From: VBCG01 sp044226535
GTDB lineage: Bacteria > Pseudomonadota > Gammaproteobacteria > Burkholderiales > Casimicrobiaceae
DNA: 64,000 bases
NCBI GenBank assembly: GCA_044226535.1
Contig: JBGAGT010000005.1
Location: 124,001-188,000, forward strand
Direction of reading: 5' to 3'
In this document: positions 28,468 to 36,645 of the stretch, in pieces
Position numbering within the stretch: the stretch's first letter is position 1
Layout of the letters: the number at the start of each line of letters is the position of its first letter
Translations under genes and position numbers: made by a program
Notes under the pieces: generated by a model
What the model saw: only the letters and a program-made list of their open reading frames with translations
Told to the model about the DNA's origin: nothing
The model's database searches: none

Positions 28468-29256
28468 TCAGAGTTGCCGCGGCGCCGACTTGTGGAACAG
28501 GTAGGCGCCGAACCCCAGCGTATCGCGCCCCCAGCGCAGGTAGGCGTCGCGCCAGCGGCGGATGCGGTCCTGCATCGCCGGCGCGTCGGGGTCCTCGGGA
28601 CGCTCGCGCACGTAGCGCTCGATGGCGCGCGCGTATTTCCACTCGTACTCGTCCCACTCGTCCTCGGAAGCGACCACGGCGTGCATGGGCACGAGCCCCG
28701 CCTCGATGCCGGCGGCGACGTTGCCGCGATGGTCGAGGAACTCGGCCTCCCGCGCGTCGAGCACCGCGAGGTAGTCGGCGGGCGGCTTGCGGCGCCAGTA
28801 GCCTTCGCCGACCAGCACGTAGCCGCCGGGCGTCGTCCACTGCTTGAGGCGCTTCCAGACGTTGCCGATGCCGCCTTCGATGCCGCCCGCGCCGAGGTAG
28901 ACGGTCAAGTGGAAGGTGTCGGGGTCGGACTCGAAGTTGCGGATGTCGACGTTGTCGAGGTGCAGGCGCGACAACGCCCCCGTCCATTCGGCGCGCTCGC
29001 GCGCGGCGTCGAGCATCAGCGACGAGTGGTCGATGGCGATGACTTGCGAGCCGAAGCGCTCGATGATGCGCAGCGCGAGCTCGGCGCGCCCGCAGCCCAG
29101 GTCGAGCACGCGCGAGTGCTCGCCCAGCGGCAGCAGGTCGAGCAGGCGCTCGAACTTGGCCGGCGACAACGGATTGCAGTAGTCGTGCTCGCGGTGCGCG
29201 ATCGCGCTGAACTTTTGCGGATTCATGACGCGTTCGCCAGCGTTTTGCGGGTTCAT
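28468..29256 (-). CDS. SAM-dependent methyltransferase (class I)
   Basis: 262 residues. The SAM-binding motif VLDLGCGRAELALRI is preceded by YCNPLSPAKFERLL, and post-motif I has VIAIDHSSLMLDAAR, which fits a class I methyltransferase of the ubiquinone/menaquinone-type fold. The substrate is unknown; no quinone signature is visible. The start at 29256 is supported by an ATGA overlap with the end of ampG, so the two are translationally coupled. The first ten codons are repeated in diverged form: MNPQNAGERV is followed by MNPQKF, so a second in-frame ATG at 29226 is possible. This is unusual and probably a small duplication. Confidence 0.82.
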   Translation of the reverse strand: MNPQNAGERVMNPQKFSAIAHREHDYCNPLSPAKFERLLDLLPLGEHSRVLDLGCGRAELALRIIERFGSQVIAIDHSSLMLDAARERAEWTGALSRLHLDNVDIRNFESDPDTFHLTVYLGAGGIEGGIGNVWKRLKQWTTPGGYVLVGEGYWRRKPPADYLAVLDAREAEFLDHRGNVAAGIEAGLVPMHAVVASEDEWDEYEWKYARAIERYVRERPEDPDAPAMQDRIRRWRDAYLRWGRDTLGFGAYLFHKSAPRQL

Positions 29257-30518
29257 GGCGCGTCCCCCGGCGGCGTGGTCGGCGGTGGGTTCCAGGGGGC
29301 GACACGCAAGAGTAGTGCCATCCCGGGGGCCGCCAGCAGCGCGCACAGCAGGAAGAAGTCGAACCAGCCGAGGCGCTCCACCATCCAGCCGGTGCTGGCG
29401 TTGACCACGGCGCGCGGCACCACGGCCAGGCTGGTGAAAAGGGCGAACTGCGTGGCGGTGTAGCGGGGGTTGGTCGCCCGGGCGATGTAGGCGGTGAACG
29501 CCGCCGTGCCGAGCCCCACGCCCAGGGCCTCGAAGCCGATCACCACCGCCAACAGCAGCCGGTCGGGCGCGGCCACGTGGGCGAGCCAGGCGAAGCCCAG
29601 GATCGAGGCCCATTGCACGAAGCCGAACACCCACAGGCCGCGGTTGATGCCGATCTTCACCATCCACAGCCCGCCGATCAGGCCGCCCGCGACGCTGGCC
29701 CACAGGCCGGCGTTCTTGGCGATCACCCCGATGTCGGTCTTGGAAAAGCCCATGTCGAGGTAGAACGGCGTGGCCAGCGCCGTGGCCATCGAGTCGCCGA
29801 GCTTGTAGAGGAAGATGAACGCCAGCACCACGAGCGCCTCGCGCCAGCCGGCGCGCGTGACGAATTCGTGGAAGGGCTCGACGACCGCCGCGCGCAGCGA
29901 GCGCGGCGCGAGCTTCGACTGCGCGGGCTCGGCGATGACGAGCGTGGTGGCGATGCCCGGGAGCATGAACAGCGCTGTGGCGATGTACACGGTGGTCCAG
30001 GGCAGGTGGTCGGCGAGGATCAGCGCCAGCGCGCCGGGCACGAGGCTCGAGATGCGGTAGGCGTTGACGTGAATCGAGGTGCCGAGCGCCAGCTCGGCGT
30101 CGGGAAGGAGCTCGCGGCGGTAGGCGTCGAGCACGATGTCCTGGCTGGCCGAGAAGAACGCCACGGCGGTGGCGAGCCAGGCGATGGACCACAGGTCGGC
30201 CTGCGGCCGGAACACCCCGAAGGCGGCGATGCTGGCGAAGAGCGCGAGCTGCGTCACCAGCATCCAGCCGCGCCGCCGCCCGAACAGCGGCAGCGCATAG
30301 CGGTCCATCAGCGGCGACCACAGGAACTTCCAGGTGAAGGGCAGCTGGATCAGCGTGAAAAGGCCGATCGCCTTCAAGTCGACGCCCTCGCTGCGCAGCC
30401 ACGCCGGGATCAGGTTGATCAGCACGTACAGCGGCAGCCCCGAGCTGAAGCCGATGAAGACGCAGACCAGCATGCGCCGGTTGAACAGCGCCTGGCGCCA
30501 GGTCTCGGAGGTCGGCAT
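29253..30518 (-). CDS. ampG: AmpG-type muropeptide permease (MFS)
   Basis: 421 residues with about 12 membrane helices. AmpG imports GlcNAc-anhydroMurNAc peptides during wall recycling. Features are the N-terminal FIGFSSGLPLYVL, TWKFLWSPLMDRYALPLFGRRRGW (the family's charged loop, given here only by its ends: TWKFLWSPLMDR and FGRRRGW), SQDIVLDAYRREL, GDSMATALATPFY and ATQFALFTSLA. The SQDIVLDAYRRELL segment is diagnostic of AmpG/PAT-type carriers. The gene precedes the methyltransferase and is coupled to it by ATGA; tspO is divergent 118 bases away. Confidence 0.88.
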   Translation of the reverse strand: MPTSETWRQALFNRRMLVCVFIGFSSGLPLYVLINLIPAWLRSEGVDLKAIGLFTLIQLPFTWKFLWSPLMDRYALPLFGRRRGWMLVTQLALFASIAAFGVFRPQADLWSIAWLATAVAFFSASQDIVLDAYRRELLPDAELALGTSIHVNAYRISSLVPGALALILADHLPWTTVYIATALFMLPGIATTLVIAEPAQSKLAPRSLRAAVVEPFHEFVTRAGWREALVVLAFIFLYKLGDSMATALATPFYLDMGFSKTDIGVIAKNAGLWASVAGGLIGGLWMVKIGINRGLWVFGFVQWASILGFAWLAHVAAPDRLLLAVVIGFEALGVGLGTAAFTAYIARATNPRYTATQFALFTSLAVVPRAVVNASTGWMVERLGWFDFFLLCALLAAPGMALLLRVAPWNPPPTTPPGDAP

Positions 30519-30636
30519 GGTCAGACGGAACCTACAGCAAAATCAGGCGGCGATCGCTGCCGGCGCACAGGGGCCTGCGGCCACGATGGCGCCACCCCCA
30601 CACAGGCGCGCTTGGGTCCGATCGCGCGCATCCGCC

Positions 30637-31119
30637 ATGAACATCACCGCGCTGATCGGCTTCCTGCTTGCCGTCTCCCTGGCCGCGTGGTTCGGTTCCA
30701 GGTTCACACCCGACGTCTGGTACCGCCGGCTCGACAAGCCCGCCTGGAACCCGCCCGACGCGGTGTTCGCGCCGGTGTGGACGGTACTGTACGTGGCGAT
30801 CGCGTTCGCGGGATGGTTCGTGTGGCGCGACGCGGGCCAGGCATGGTCGCCCGCGCTGGGTCTGTGGGTCGTGCAGCTCCTGCTCAACGCGGCGTTCTCG
30901 TGGCTGTTCTTCGGCAGGCATCGCATCGGGGCCGCGCTGCTCGACCAGATCGCGCTGCTCGCGGTCATCATCGCGTTCATCGTGTCCGCGGCGCCGGTGA
31001 GCCCGGTCGCCGCCTGGCTGTTCGTGCCCTACCTCGCCTGGTGCGGCTTCGCGACCGCGCTGAACGCCAGCCTGCTGCTGCGCAATGCGTCCACGGGGTC
31101 CCCGCCTTCGCGGGGATGA
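30637..31119 (+). CDS. tspO: TspO/MBR tryptophan-rich sensory protein
   Basis: 160 residues, five predicted membrane helices. The family binds porphyrins and tetrapyrroles in the membrane. Signatures are KPAWNPPDAVFAPVWTVLY, LLLNAAFSWLFFGRH and YLAWCGFATALNASLLLRN. The C-terminus after LLLRN is NASTGSPPSRG and stops inside a palindromic repeat copy: GGG TCC CCG CCT TCG CGG GGA TGA. The repeat therefore supplies the last residues and the stop codon. The ATG at 30637 has no strong upstream site, though the conserved part starts immediately. Divergent from ampG. Confidence 0.93.
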   Translation: MNITALIGFLLAVSLAAWFGSRFTPDVWYRRLDKPAWNPPDAVFAPVWTVLYVAIAFAGWFVWRDAGQAWSPALGLWVVQLLLNAAFSWLFFGRHRIGAALLDQIALLAVIIAFIVSAAPVSPVAAWLFVPYLAWCGFATALNASLLLRNASTGSPPSRG

Positions 31120-31210
31120 CGGGTACGCGCGACGATGACGGCGGCACCCCCCGTCATTCCCGCGAAGGCGGGAATCCCGCCTGATGGGTCCCCGCTTGCG
31201 CGGGGATGAC
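31096..31210. repeat. palindromic repeat cluster with tspO stop codon
   Basis: Three copies: one at 31096-31120 in the GGGTCCCCGC orientation overlapping the tspO end, one at 31153-31178 of a GTCATTCCCGC variant, and one at 31186-31210 in the first orientation. It fills the gap between convergent tspO and metXW. Confidence 0.88.
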
Positions 31211-31248
31211 GGGTCCGCGCGGGGACGACAGGATCACGGCGAAAACCC

Positions 31249-33075
31249 TCAACCGCGCCTGATGCGGTAGATCGCCAGCTCGCCGAAGAGGTTCGGCGCG
31301 AAGCCGGCCTCGTGACCGCCGGCGAGCACCTTGCGATCGACCACGCGGTAGCTGCGCTGCGCGAGGAAGGCGTCGAAGTCGGCCACCGTGCAAAGGTGGA
31401 TGTTGGGGGTGTCGAACCACTGGTAGGGAAGCGACTCCGACACCGGCATGCGCCCGCGCAGGATCTGCAGGCGGTGCGACCAGTGCCCGAAGTTGGGGAA
31501 CGACACCACGGCCTCGCGCCCCACGCGCAGCATTTCCGCGACGATGGCCTCGATGTGCCGCATCGCCTGCAGCGTCTGCGACAGGATCACCGTATCGAAG
31601 GACGCGTCGTCGAAATCGGCGAGCCCGCCCTCGAGGTCGCGCTGGATGACGCTGACGCCCGCCGTGACGCTCGCCAGCACGCCGGGATCGCCGATCTCGA
31701 CGCCGTAGCCGGTGGCGTTGCGCCGCGCGTGCAGGAGCTCGAGCAGGCTGCCGTCGCCGCAGCCGAGGTCCAGCACCCGCGCGCCTTCGCCCACCCATTG
31801 CGCGATGACCGCGTGGTCGGCGCGCACCGGGGCGGGCGCGCCGGCGTCGGCCCGCCGCGCGCGCGACGCGGCAGTTCGCGTAGCCGGCGGCGCCGACGCG
31901 AGCTCGGCCGCGATGCGCGCGAAGTACGCGCCGACCACCGCGTGGTATTGCGGGTTGTCGAGCAGAAACGCGTCGTGGCCGTGCGGCGCGTCGATCTCCG
32001 CCGACGACACCTCGACGCCGCGCTTCACCAGGGCGCGCACGAGCTCGCGCGAACGCTCGACGGGGAAGCGCCAGTCGGTGGTGAAGCTCACCACCAGGAA
32101 CCCCGCGCGGATGGGCGCGAACGAAGCAGCGAGGTCCCCACCGTGCGCGGCCGCGGGATCGAAGTAGTCGAGCGCCTTGGTGATGCGCAGGTAGGTGTTG
32201 GCGTCGTAGTAGTCGGCGAACTTGTCGCCCTGGTAGCGCAGGTACGACTCGATCTGGAACTCGGGCGCGAAGGAGTAGTTGAGGCCTTCGCGGAGCTGCC
32301 GGCCGAACTTCGTCTCCATCTGCTCGCCGGAGAGGTAGGTGATGTGGCCGATCATCCGCGCGAGCGTCAGGCCGCGGCGCGGGATGGCCCGTGCGCGGTA
32401 GAAGTTGCCGCCGTGGAAGTCGGGATCGCCGAGGATCGCCTGGCGCGCCACCTCGTTGAACGCGATGTTCTCCGCCGACAGGTTGGGCGCCGCAGCGATG
32501 GCCAGCACGTGGCGCACGCGTTCGGGATAGCGGATCGCCCACGCGACTGCCTGCATGCCGCCCAGGCTGCCACCCATCACCGCGGCCCAGGTGGCGATGC
32601 CGAGGCGGTCGGCGAGGCGCGCCTGCGCGTCCACCCAGTCCTCGACCGTGACCATCGGGAAGTCGGCGCCCCAGGGTTCGCCCGTCGCGGGGTCGATCGA
32701 CGCGGGGCCGGTCGACCCGAAGCAGCTGCCGAGGTTGTTCACGCCGACGACGAAGAAGCGCTCGGTGTCGAGCGCCTTCCCCGGTCCCACCATGTTGTCC
32801 CACCAGCCGATGTCGTCGGGCGCATCGGCATAGCTGCCGGCGACATGGTGCGACGCGTTGAGCGCGTGGCAGATCAGCACCGCGTTGGAGCGCTCGGCGT
32901 TGAGCGTGCCGTAGGTTTCGTAGGCGAGGGTGTAGGCGGGCAGCGTGCGCCCGCTGGCGAGGGCCAGGGGCTGGTCGAAATCGGCGCGCTGCGGCGTGAC
33001 GACGCCTGCCGAGCGGCCCTGGACTGCGGAGCTGCCCTGCGTGGTGCCGCCGGTGGTTGCGGAGAACGTGGCCAT
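31249..33075 (-). CDS. metXW: homoserine O-acyltransferase MetX fused to MetW
   Basis: 608 residues. Residues about 30-390 are MetX (alpha/beta hydrolase fold): CHALNASHHVAG, nucleophile Ser170 in GGSLGGMQ, Asp in SFTTDWRFPVERS and His in DAPHGHDAFL. About 25 linker residues (Ala/Arg/Pro-rich) follow, then MetW from about 412 to the end: RVLDLGCGDGSLLELL, LSQTLQAMRHIEAIVAEML, FPNFGHWSHR and YQWFDTPNIHL, a class I methyltransferase-fold protein that assists MetX. In most relatives the two are adjacent separate genes; here the reading frame is continuous with no stop or frameshift. Acetyl versus succinyl specificity cannot be decided by eye. A SAM-II type riboswitch precedes it. Confidence 0.95.
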   Translation of the reverse strand: MATFSATTGGTTQGSSAVQGRSAGVVTPQRADFDQPLALASGRTLPAYTLAYETYGTLNAERSNAVLICHALNASHHVAGSYADAPDDIGWWDNMVGPGKALDTERFFVVGVNNLGSCFGSTGPASIDPATGEPWGADFPMVTVEDWVDAQARLADRLGIATWAAVMGGSLGGMQAVAWAIRYPERVRHVLAIAAAPNLSAENIAFNEVARQAILGDPDFHGGNFYRARAIPRRGLTLARMIGHITYLSGEQMETKFGRQLREGLNYSFAPEFQIESYLRYQGDKFADYYDANTYLRITKALDYFDPAAAHGGDLAASFAPIRAGFLVVSFTTDWRFPVERSRELVRALVKRGVEVSSAEIDAPHGHDAFLLDNPQYHAVVGAYFARIAAELASAPPATRTAASRARRADAGAPAPVRADHAVIAQWVGEGARVLDLGCGDGSLLELLHARRNATGYGVEIGDPGVLASVTAGVSVIQRDLEGGLADFDDASFDTVILSQTLQAMRHIEAIVAEMLRVGREAVVSFPNFGHWSHRLQILRGRMPVSESLPYQWFDTPNIHLCTVADFDAFLAQRSYRVVDRKVLAGGHEAGFAPNLFGELAIYRIRRG

Positions 33076-33137
33076 CGAGTGCTTCCTGCGACGAATCGGT
33101 GAGCCCTCGCCTCGAAGCGTCGGGCCGTTCGTCCTGC

Positions 33138-33195
33138 ACCCAACCGCTTTAGCGAGATTTGTAACGCGCCCGCAAGCTGGCTCAAATCGGCGCGA
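33138..33195 (-). promoter_or_regulatory. SAM-II (metX-type) riboswitch
   Basis: On the - strand a short H-type pseudoknot can be drawn. P1 pairs GCGCC with GGCGC. The loop is GATTTGAGCCAGCTTGC, and the pseudoknot partner is CCAGC with GUUGG at 33140-33144. The single-stranded ACAAAT...GCTAAAG segment is the family's conserved ligand-binding part. This agrees with the SAM-II consensus (GAUUUG, CUUGC, GCUAAA) known mainly from alphaproteobacterial met genes. It ends about 60 bases before the metXW ATG. High SAM should lower expression, probably at translation start. I recognised it by eye; covariance search would confirm it. Confidence 0.85.
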
Positions 33196-33365
33196 AGACG
33201 AAGTCTACCGCGCCGGCGTTGCACTGCGCAGGGAAGGCTTCCGCGCGGGCGGCTGTTGACCACATCGATGCGTCCGGCCTTGCGTGCTTGCCGGGCTTTC
33301 ATGACGATGTCATAGTAGCGGCCCGCGGGGCCGTCCCTGCGGGCGCAGCCTGGGGAGTGTCCACC

Positions 33366-34568
33366 TTGAAGCCTCCGATCATCCGTATCGCCAGCAGCCT
33401 CGCGGGCATCGTGCTCGCGGTAGCCGTCCTCCATTCGCCCTCGGCACAGGCCGATGCCGCGCGGGGCGAGAAGCTCTACAAGGGGACGCTGGCGGGCAGC
33501 TACGGTTGCAACCAGTGCCACATCGTCACCAACAGCGCCGACCTCATCCGCACGGCGGCGGGCAACCCCGACCAGATCGACTACGCGATCTACACCGCCC
33601 TCGATTCCTCGGTCGAGATGCGGCCGCTGTTCGCCATCGGCGCGCCTTACGAGCTTTCGGACCAGGACAAGCAAGACCTCGCCGACTACATCGACACCGT
33701 CGTCAATCCGGGTGGCGGGGGCTCGACACCGACCTTCACCCTGACACCCTCCTCCAACGGCTTCGGCAGCGTGGTCACGGGCGCGCAGTCGTCGGTCGCG
33801 ACCTTCACCGTCAAGGTCACCAGCGCCGCTGGCAACGTCACGTCGGTGTCGAGCAGCAACAGCGCGGAGTTCCTGGTCGCCGGCGGCAGCTGCCTGCCGA
33901 CACCGCACGCGCTCGCCGTCAACGCGACCTGTACGGTGCAGGTGGTCTTCCAGCCCACGGCGACCGGCTCGCGCAGCAGCACGCTGCAGGTGCTGACCTC
34001 GGGATCCCCGTCGTCGCTCACCGCCTCGCTGTCGGGTACCGGGACGACGTCCGGCGGTGGCAGCGGCAGCGCGAACACCCTGCTGGTGGTCGAGTATTAC
34101 AACGCGACTCTCAACCACTACTTCATCACGCCCAACGCGGTGGAGATCAGCCTCCTCGGCAAGCCGCCGTTCCAGGACTGGCAGCCCACCGGCTATTCGT
34201 TCAACGCCTACAAGCCGGGCAGCGCGCCGGCGGGCACGGTCGCCGTGTGCCGCTTCTACAACGATCACTTCCCCGGCATCAGCACGCACTTCTATGCGCC
34301 CAAGGGACTCGGCTGCGAGGACGTGCTGAGTGGCTTCCCCGACTGGACGCTCGAGGACGACCGCCTGTTCTACGCCTATCTTCCCAACGCGCAGACGGGC
34401 AACTGCCCCACCGGACAGCTCCCCGTTTACCGGATGTACAACAACGGCATGGGCGGCGCGCCCAACCATCGCTTCAGCACCGACAGCTTCGTGCGCCAGC
34501 AGATGCTCAACAACGGCTATGCGCCCGAGGGCGCGGGCATCGGCGTGGGGTGGTGCGCGCCTCAGTAG
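33366..34568 (+). CDS. exported cytochrome c / choice-of-anchor D / C-terminal repeat-domain protein
   Basis: About 400 residues. The TTG at 33366 follows GGGGAG by eight bases and reads MKPPIIRIASSLAG, matching the paralogue's start pattern; GTG at 33357 or an ATG at 33219 are alternatives. After a signal peptide (AQA site) there is a c-type haem motif, Cys48-Asn-Gln-Cys51-His52, in a small cytochrome module with VEMRPLF as a possible Met ligand. A Gly linker leads to a beta-sandwich of choice-of-anchor D (ASPM-SPD-2-Hydin-like) type at about 115-235. The last 165 residues are a DUF5648-like domain (VVEYYNATLNHYFIT, CRFYNDHFPGISTHFYAP). It probably works in the periplasm or on the outer surface. 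Confidence 0.83.
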   Translation: MKPPIIRIASSLAGIVLAVAVLHSPSAQADAARGEKLYKGTLAGSYGCNQCHIVTNSADLIRTAAGNPDQIDYAIYTALDSSVEMRPLFAIGAPYELSDQDKQDLADYIDTVVNPGGGGSTPTFTLTPSSNGFGSVVTGAQSSVATFTVKVTSAAGNVTSVSSSNSAEFLVAGGSCLPTPHALAVNATCTVQVVFQPTATGSRSSTLQVLTSGSPSSLTASLSGTGTTSGGGSGSANTLLVVEYYNATLNHYFITPNAVEISLLGKPPFQDWQPTGYSFNAYKPGSAPAGTVAVCRFYNDHFPGISTHFYAPKGLGCEDVLSGFPDWTLEDDRLFYAYLPNAQTGNCPTGQLPVYRMYNNGMGGAPNHRFSTDSFVRQQMLNNGYAPEGAGIGVGWCAPQ

Positions 34569-34648
34569 CGCGCCGTAGAATGGGCTGACCTGCGAGGCGG
34601 CTCGCCCACCCGCGAACCACCCGCGCATGTCCTGATCGGGAGTTGCGC

Positions 34649-35569
34649 ATGAAGTTCACGTGTTTCGCTCACAAGGCGATGCTGCTCGCCCTGTCCTGCG
34701 CCGCCTTGCACGGCGCACCCGCGCTCGCCGAGGGCGGCGACGACGATGCCGTCTTTCGCATCGTGCCGAATCATTTCGAGTACGGCAGCGTGATCGTCGG
34801 CACGATCTCGCCGTCCTGGCATTTCCAGGTCATGCTGATGCAAGGCGCAGGTTCGGTCGTCGGCGTCACGACGAGCAGCGGCGAGTTCGCGATCACCGGC
34901 GGCACCTGCCTCTCGCCGATGCCGCATCCGATGCCGGAGGGCGGCTACTGTTCGATCGAGGCGGCGTTCCGTCCCTCGAGCCCTGGCCAGAGGTTCGGCA
35001 CGCTGAACATCGCCACCGAGAGCCCTCCCGGCTCGCTGGTGATCAACCTCTCGGGAACCGGGGTGGTCTCGGATTCGATGGTCCAGATCGTGGAGTACTA
35101 CAACCTCGATTCCGGTCACTATTTCATCACGCCCAATGCCGGCGAGATCTTGCTTCTCGGCAAGCCGCCCTTCGCGGATTGGCAGCTGAGCGGATACTCG
35201 TTCCTTGGTTATTCACCCGCGAAGGCGCCTGCCGGCACGGTACCCGTGTGCCGCTTCTACAACGACCACTTCGAGGGCCTCAGCTCCCATTTCTACGCAC
35301 CCAAGGGATTGGGCTGCGAGGACACGATCGAGTACTTCCCCGACTGGACGCTCGAAGACGATCGCCTGTTCTACGCATACCTGCCCGATGGGCAGGGCCT
35401 TTGTCCTGCGGGGCAGATGCCCGTCTATCGGCTGTTCAACAATGGAGCAGGTGGCGCGCCCAACCACCGCTTCACCACCCGCGCCGACCTGCGCCAGCAA
35501 TTGATCGACGGCGAGGGCTTCACGCCGGAGGGTGCCGGTATCGGCGTGGGCTGGTGCGCCCCGCAGTAG
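34649..35569 (+). CDS. exported paralogue of the preceding protein without the cytochrome module
   Basis: 306 residues from the ATG at 34649, with CGGGAGTTGCGC upstream. A signal peptide ends near ALAEGG. Residues about 30-140 are a choice-of-anchor D type beta-sandwich (VIVGTISPSWHFQ...GGTCLSPM...LVINLSGTG), and 150-306 is the same DUF5648-like domain as in the preceding gene, with long identical stretches (HFYAPKGLGCED, FPDWTLEDDRLFYAYLP, PEGAGIGVGWCAPQ). It lacks any CxxCH. The pair arose by tandem duplication, and one member gained or lost the haem module. Function is unknown; both may bind polysaccharide or protein at the surface. Confidence 0.85.
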   Translation: MKFTCFAHKAMLLALSCAALHGAPALAEGGDDDAVFRIVPNHFEYGSVIVGTISPSWHFQVMLMQGAGSVVGVTTSSGEFAITGGTCLSPMPHPMPEGGYCSIEAAFRPSSPGQRFGTLNIATESPPGSLVINLSGTGVVSDSMVQIVEYYNLDSGHYFITPNAGEILLLGKPPFADWQLSGYSFLGYSPAKAPAGTVPVCRFYNDHFEGLSSHFYAPKGLGCEDTIEYFPDWTLEDDRLFYAYLPDGQGLCPAGQMPVYRLFNNGAGGAPNHRFTTRADLRQQLIDGEGFTPEGAGIGVGWCAPQ

Positions 35570-35580
35570 CGCCACGCGCC

Positions 35581-36555
35581 CTACGGCGCGGACGACCCGG
35601 CCCGCGCTTCGCCGCGGAGGCTGCCGTGCACGTCGCTCGCGGCGTCGATGCCAAGCCACGCGAAGCCTGCACGATCGAGGAATGCCTGCGCCTCGTCGCG
35701 CCACAGCATCGCGATCGTCGCATGGCTGCCGGCGACGACGGCGAGCGGCGCGACCACGCTGATCGAGCGCCATTCGGCGATGGGCTCGCCCGTCGTCGCG
35801 TCGACGACATGCGATAGGCGCCGCCCGTCGACTTCGGCGAAGCGGCGCTCGTCGCCACTCGTGGCCACCGCTCCGTCGACGAGGTCGACGAAGGCGATGG
35901 CGCAGGCGTCCTCGCGCCGCGCGCATCCGCCACGCGGGTCGCGGATGCCCACGCGCCACGGGCCGCCATCGGGGCGGCCACCGAAGACCCGCAGGTCCCC
36001 CCCGAGGTTCACCAGGCCGTGGCGCGCGCCGTTGTCGTGCATCAGCGTCGCGGCGCGATCGGCCGCGTACTCCTTGCCGATGCCGCCAAGGTCGATCTCC
36101 ATGCCCGCGAGCGGCAGCCGGATGGCACCCTCCTTCCGCTCGACGCGCCTCCAGCCGACGCGCGCACGTGCGGCGGCCAGCGCGTCGGGCGACGGACGCG
36201 CGGTGCGCTCGCCGCGGAACGACCACACGCGTCGGTACACGCCCGAGGTGATGTCGAAGCGCCCCGCGCTCTGCTCGAAGCAGGCGTCGGCGTAGGCGAA
36301 CAGCGCCTCGCTCTCGGCGTCGACGGGCACCGGCGCGCCGCCGGCCTCGCGATTGATCGCGGCCACCACGCTGTCGTCGCGGTAGCGCGAGTACTTGCGC
36401 TCGATGCGCAGGACCTCGTCGACGGCGAGTGCGGCGATCGACGAGGCGCGCGCCTCGTCGCCGTCGCCGGTCGCCACGACGACCTCGTTGTCGCCGCCCA
36501 TCGCTGCGAACGCGACGCGGAACAGTCCACCATCGGTATCAGCGTCGGCCTTCAT
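35581..36555 (-). CDS. apbE: FAD:protein FMN transferase
   Basis: 324 residues. ApbE attaches FMN covalently to Ser/Thr of extracytoplasmic flavoproteins. Motifs: AMGGDNEVVV near the N-terminus, RFDITSGVYRR, DLGGIGKEYAADRA, LVNLGGDLRVFGG, VATSGDERRF and HVVDATTGEP with metal and FAD contacts. There is no obvious signal peptide at the N-terminus (MKADADTDGG), so export could occur by another route or the true start may lie elsewhere; this is odd for the family. It follows DUF3570 on the same strand after a gap of 90 bases. None of the three upstream proteins shows a clear D-x-x-[ST]-G-A-[ST]-[ST] target site. Confidence 0.9.
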   Translation of the reverse strand: MKADADTDGGLFRVAFAAMGGDNEVVVATGDGDEARASSIAALAVDEVLRIERKYSRYRDDSVVAAINREAGGAPVPVDAESEALFAYADACFEQSAGRFDITSGVYRRVWSFRGERTARPSPDALAAARARVGWRRVERKEGAIRLPLAGMEIDLGGIGKEYAADRAATLMHDNGARHGLVNLGGDLRVFGGRPDGGPWRVGIRDPRGGCARREDACAIAFVDLVDGAVATSGDERRFAEVDGRRLSHVVDATTGEPIAEWRSISVVAPLAVVAGSHATIAMLWRDEAQAFLDRAGFAWLGIDAASDVHGSLRGEARAGSSAP

Positions 36556-36645
36556 TGGCGGGCGAGAGCGTCCCTCGCGGATATCGGCGGCGCGATCGGG
36601 CCGGGGTATGCGCGACCGACGGCCCGGGCGCCACGCCCATCGGCG

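Noticed and set aside
33219..33365. Upstream ATG start for the cytochrome-containing protein
   Set aside because: The extra 49 residues would precede a normal signal peptide, and the region overlaps the riboswitch surroundings; the TTG at 33366 has a better ribosome site.
36556..36645. Possible small gene between apbE and DUF3570
   Set aside because: No start with a ribosome site and no coding bias; it is a short untranslated gap.
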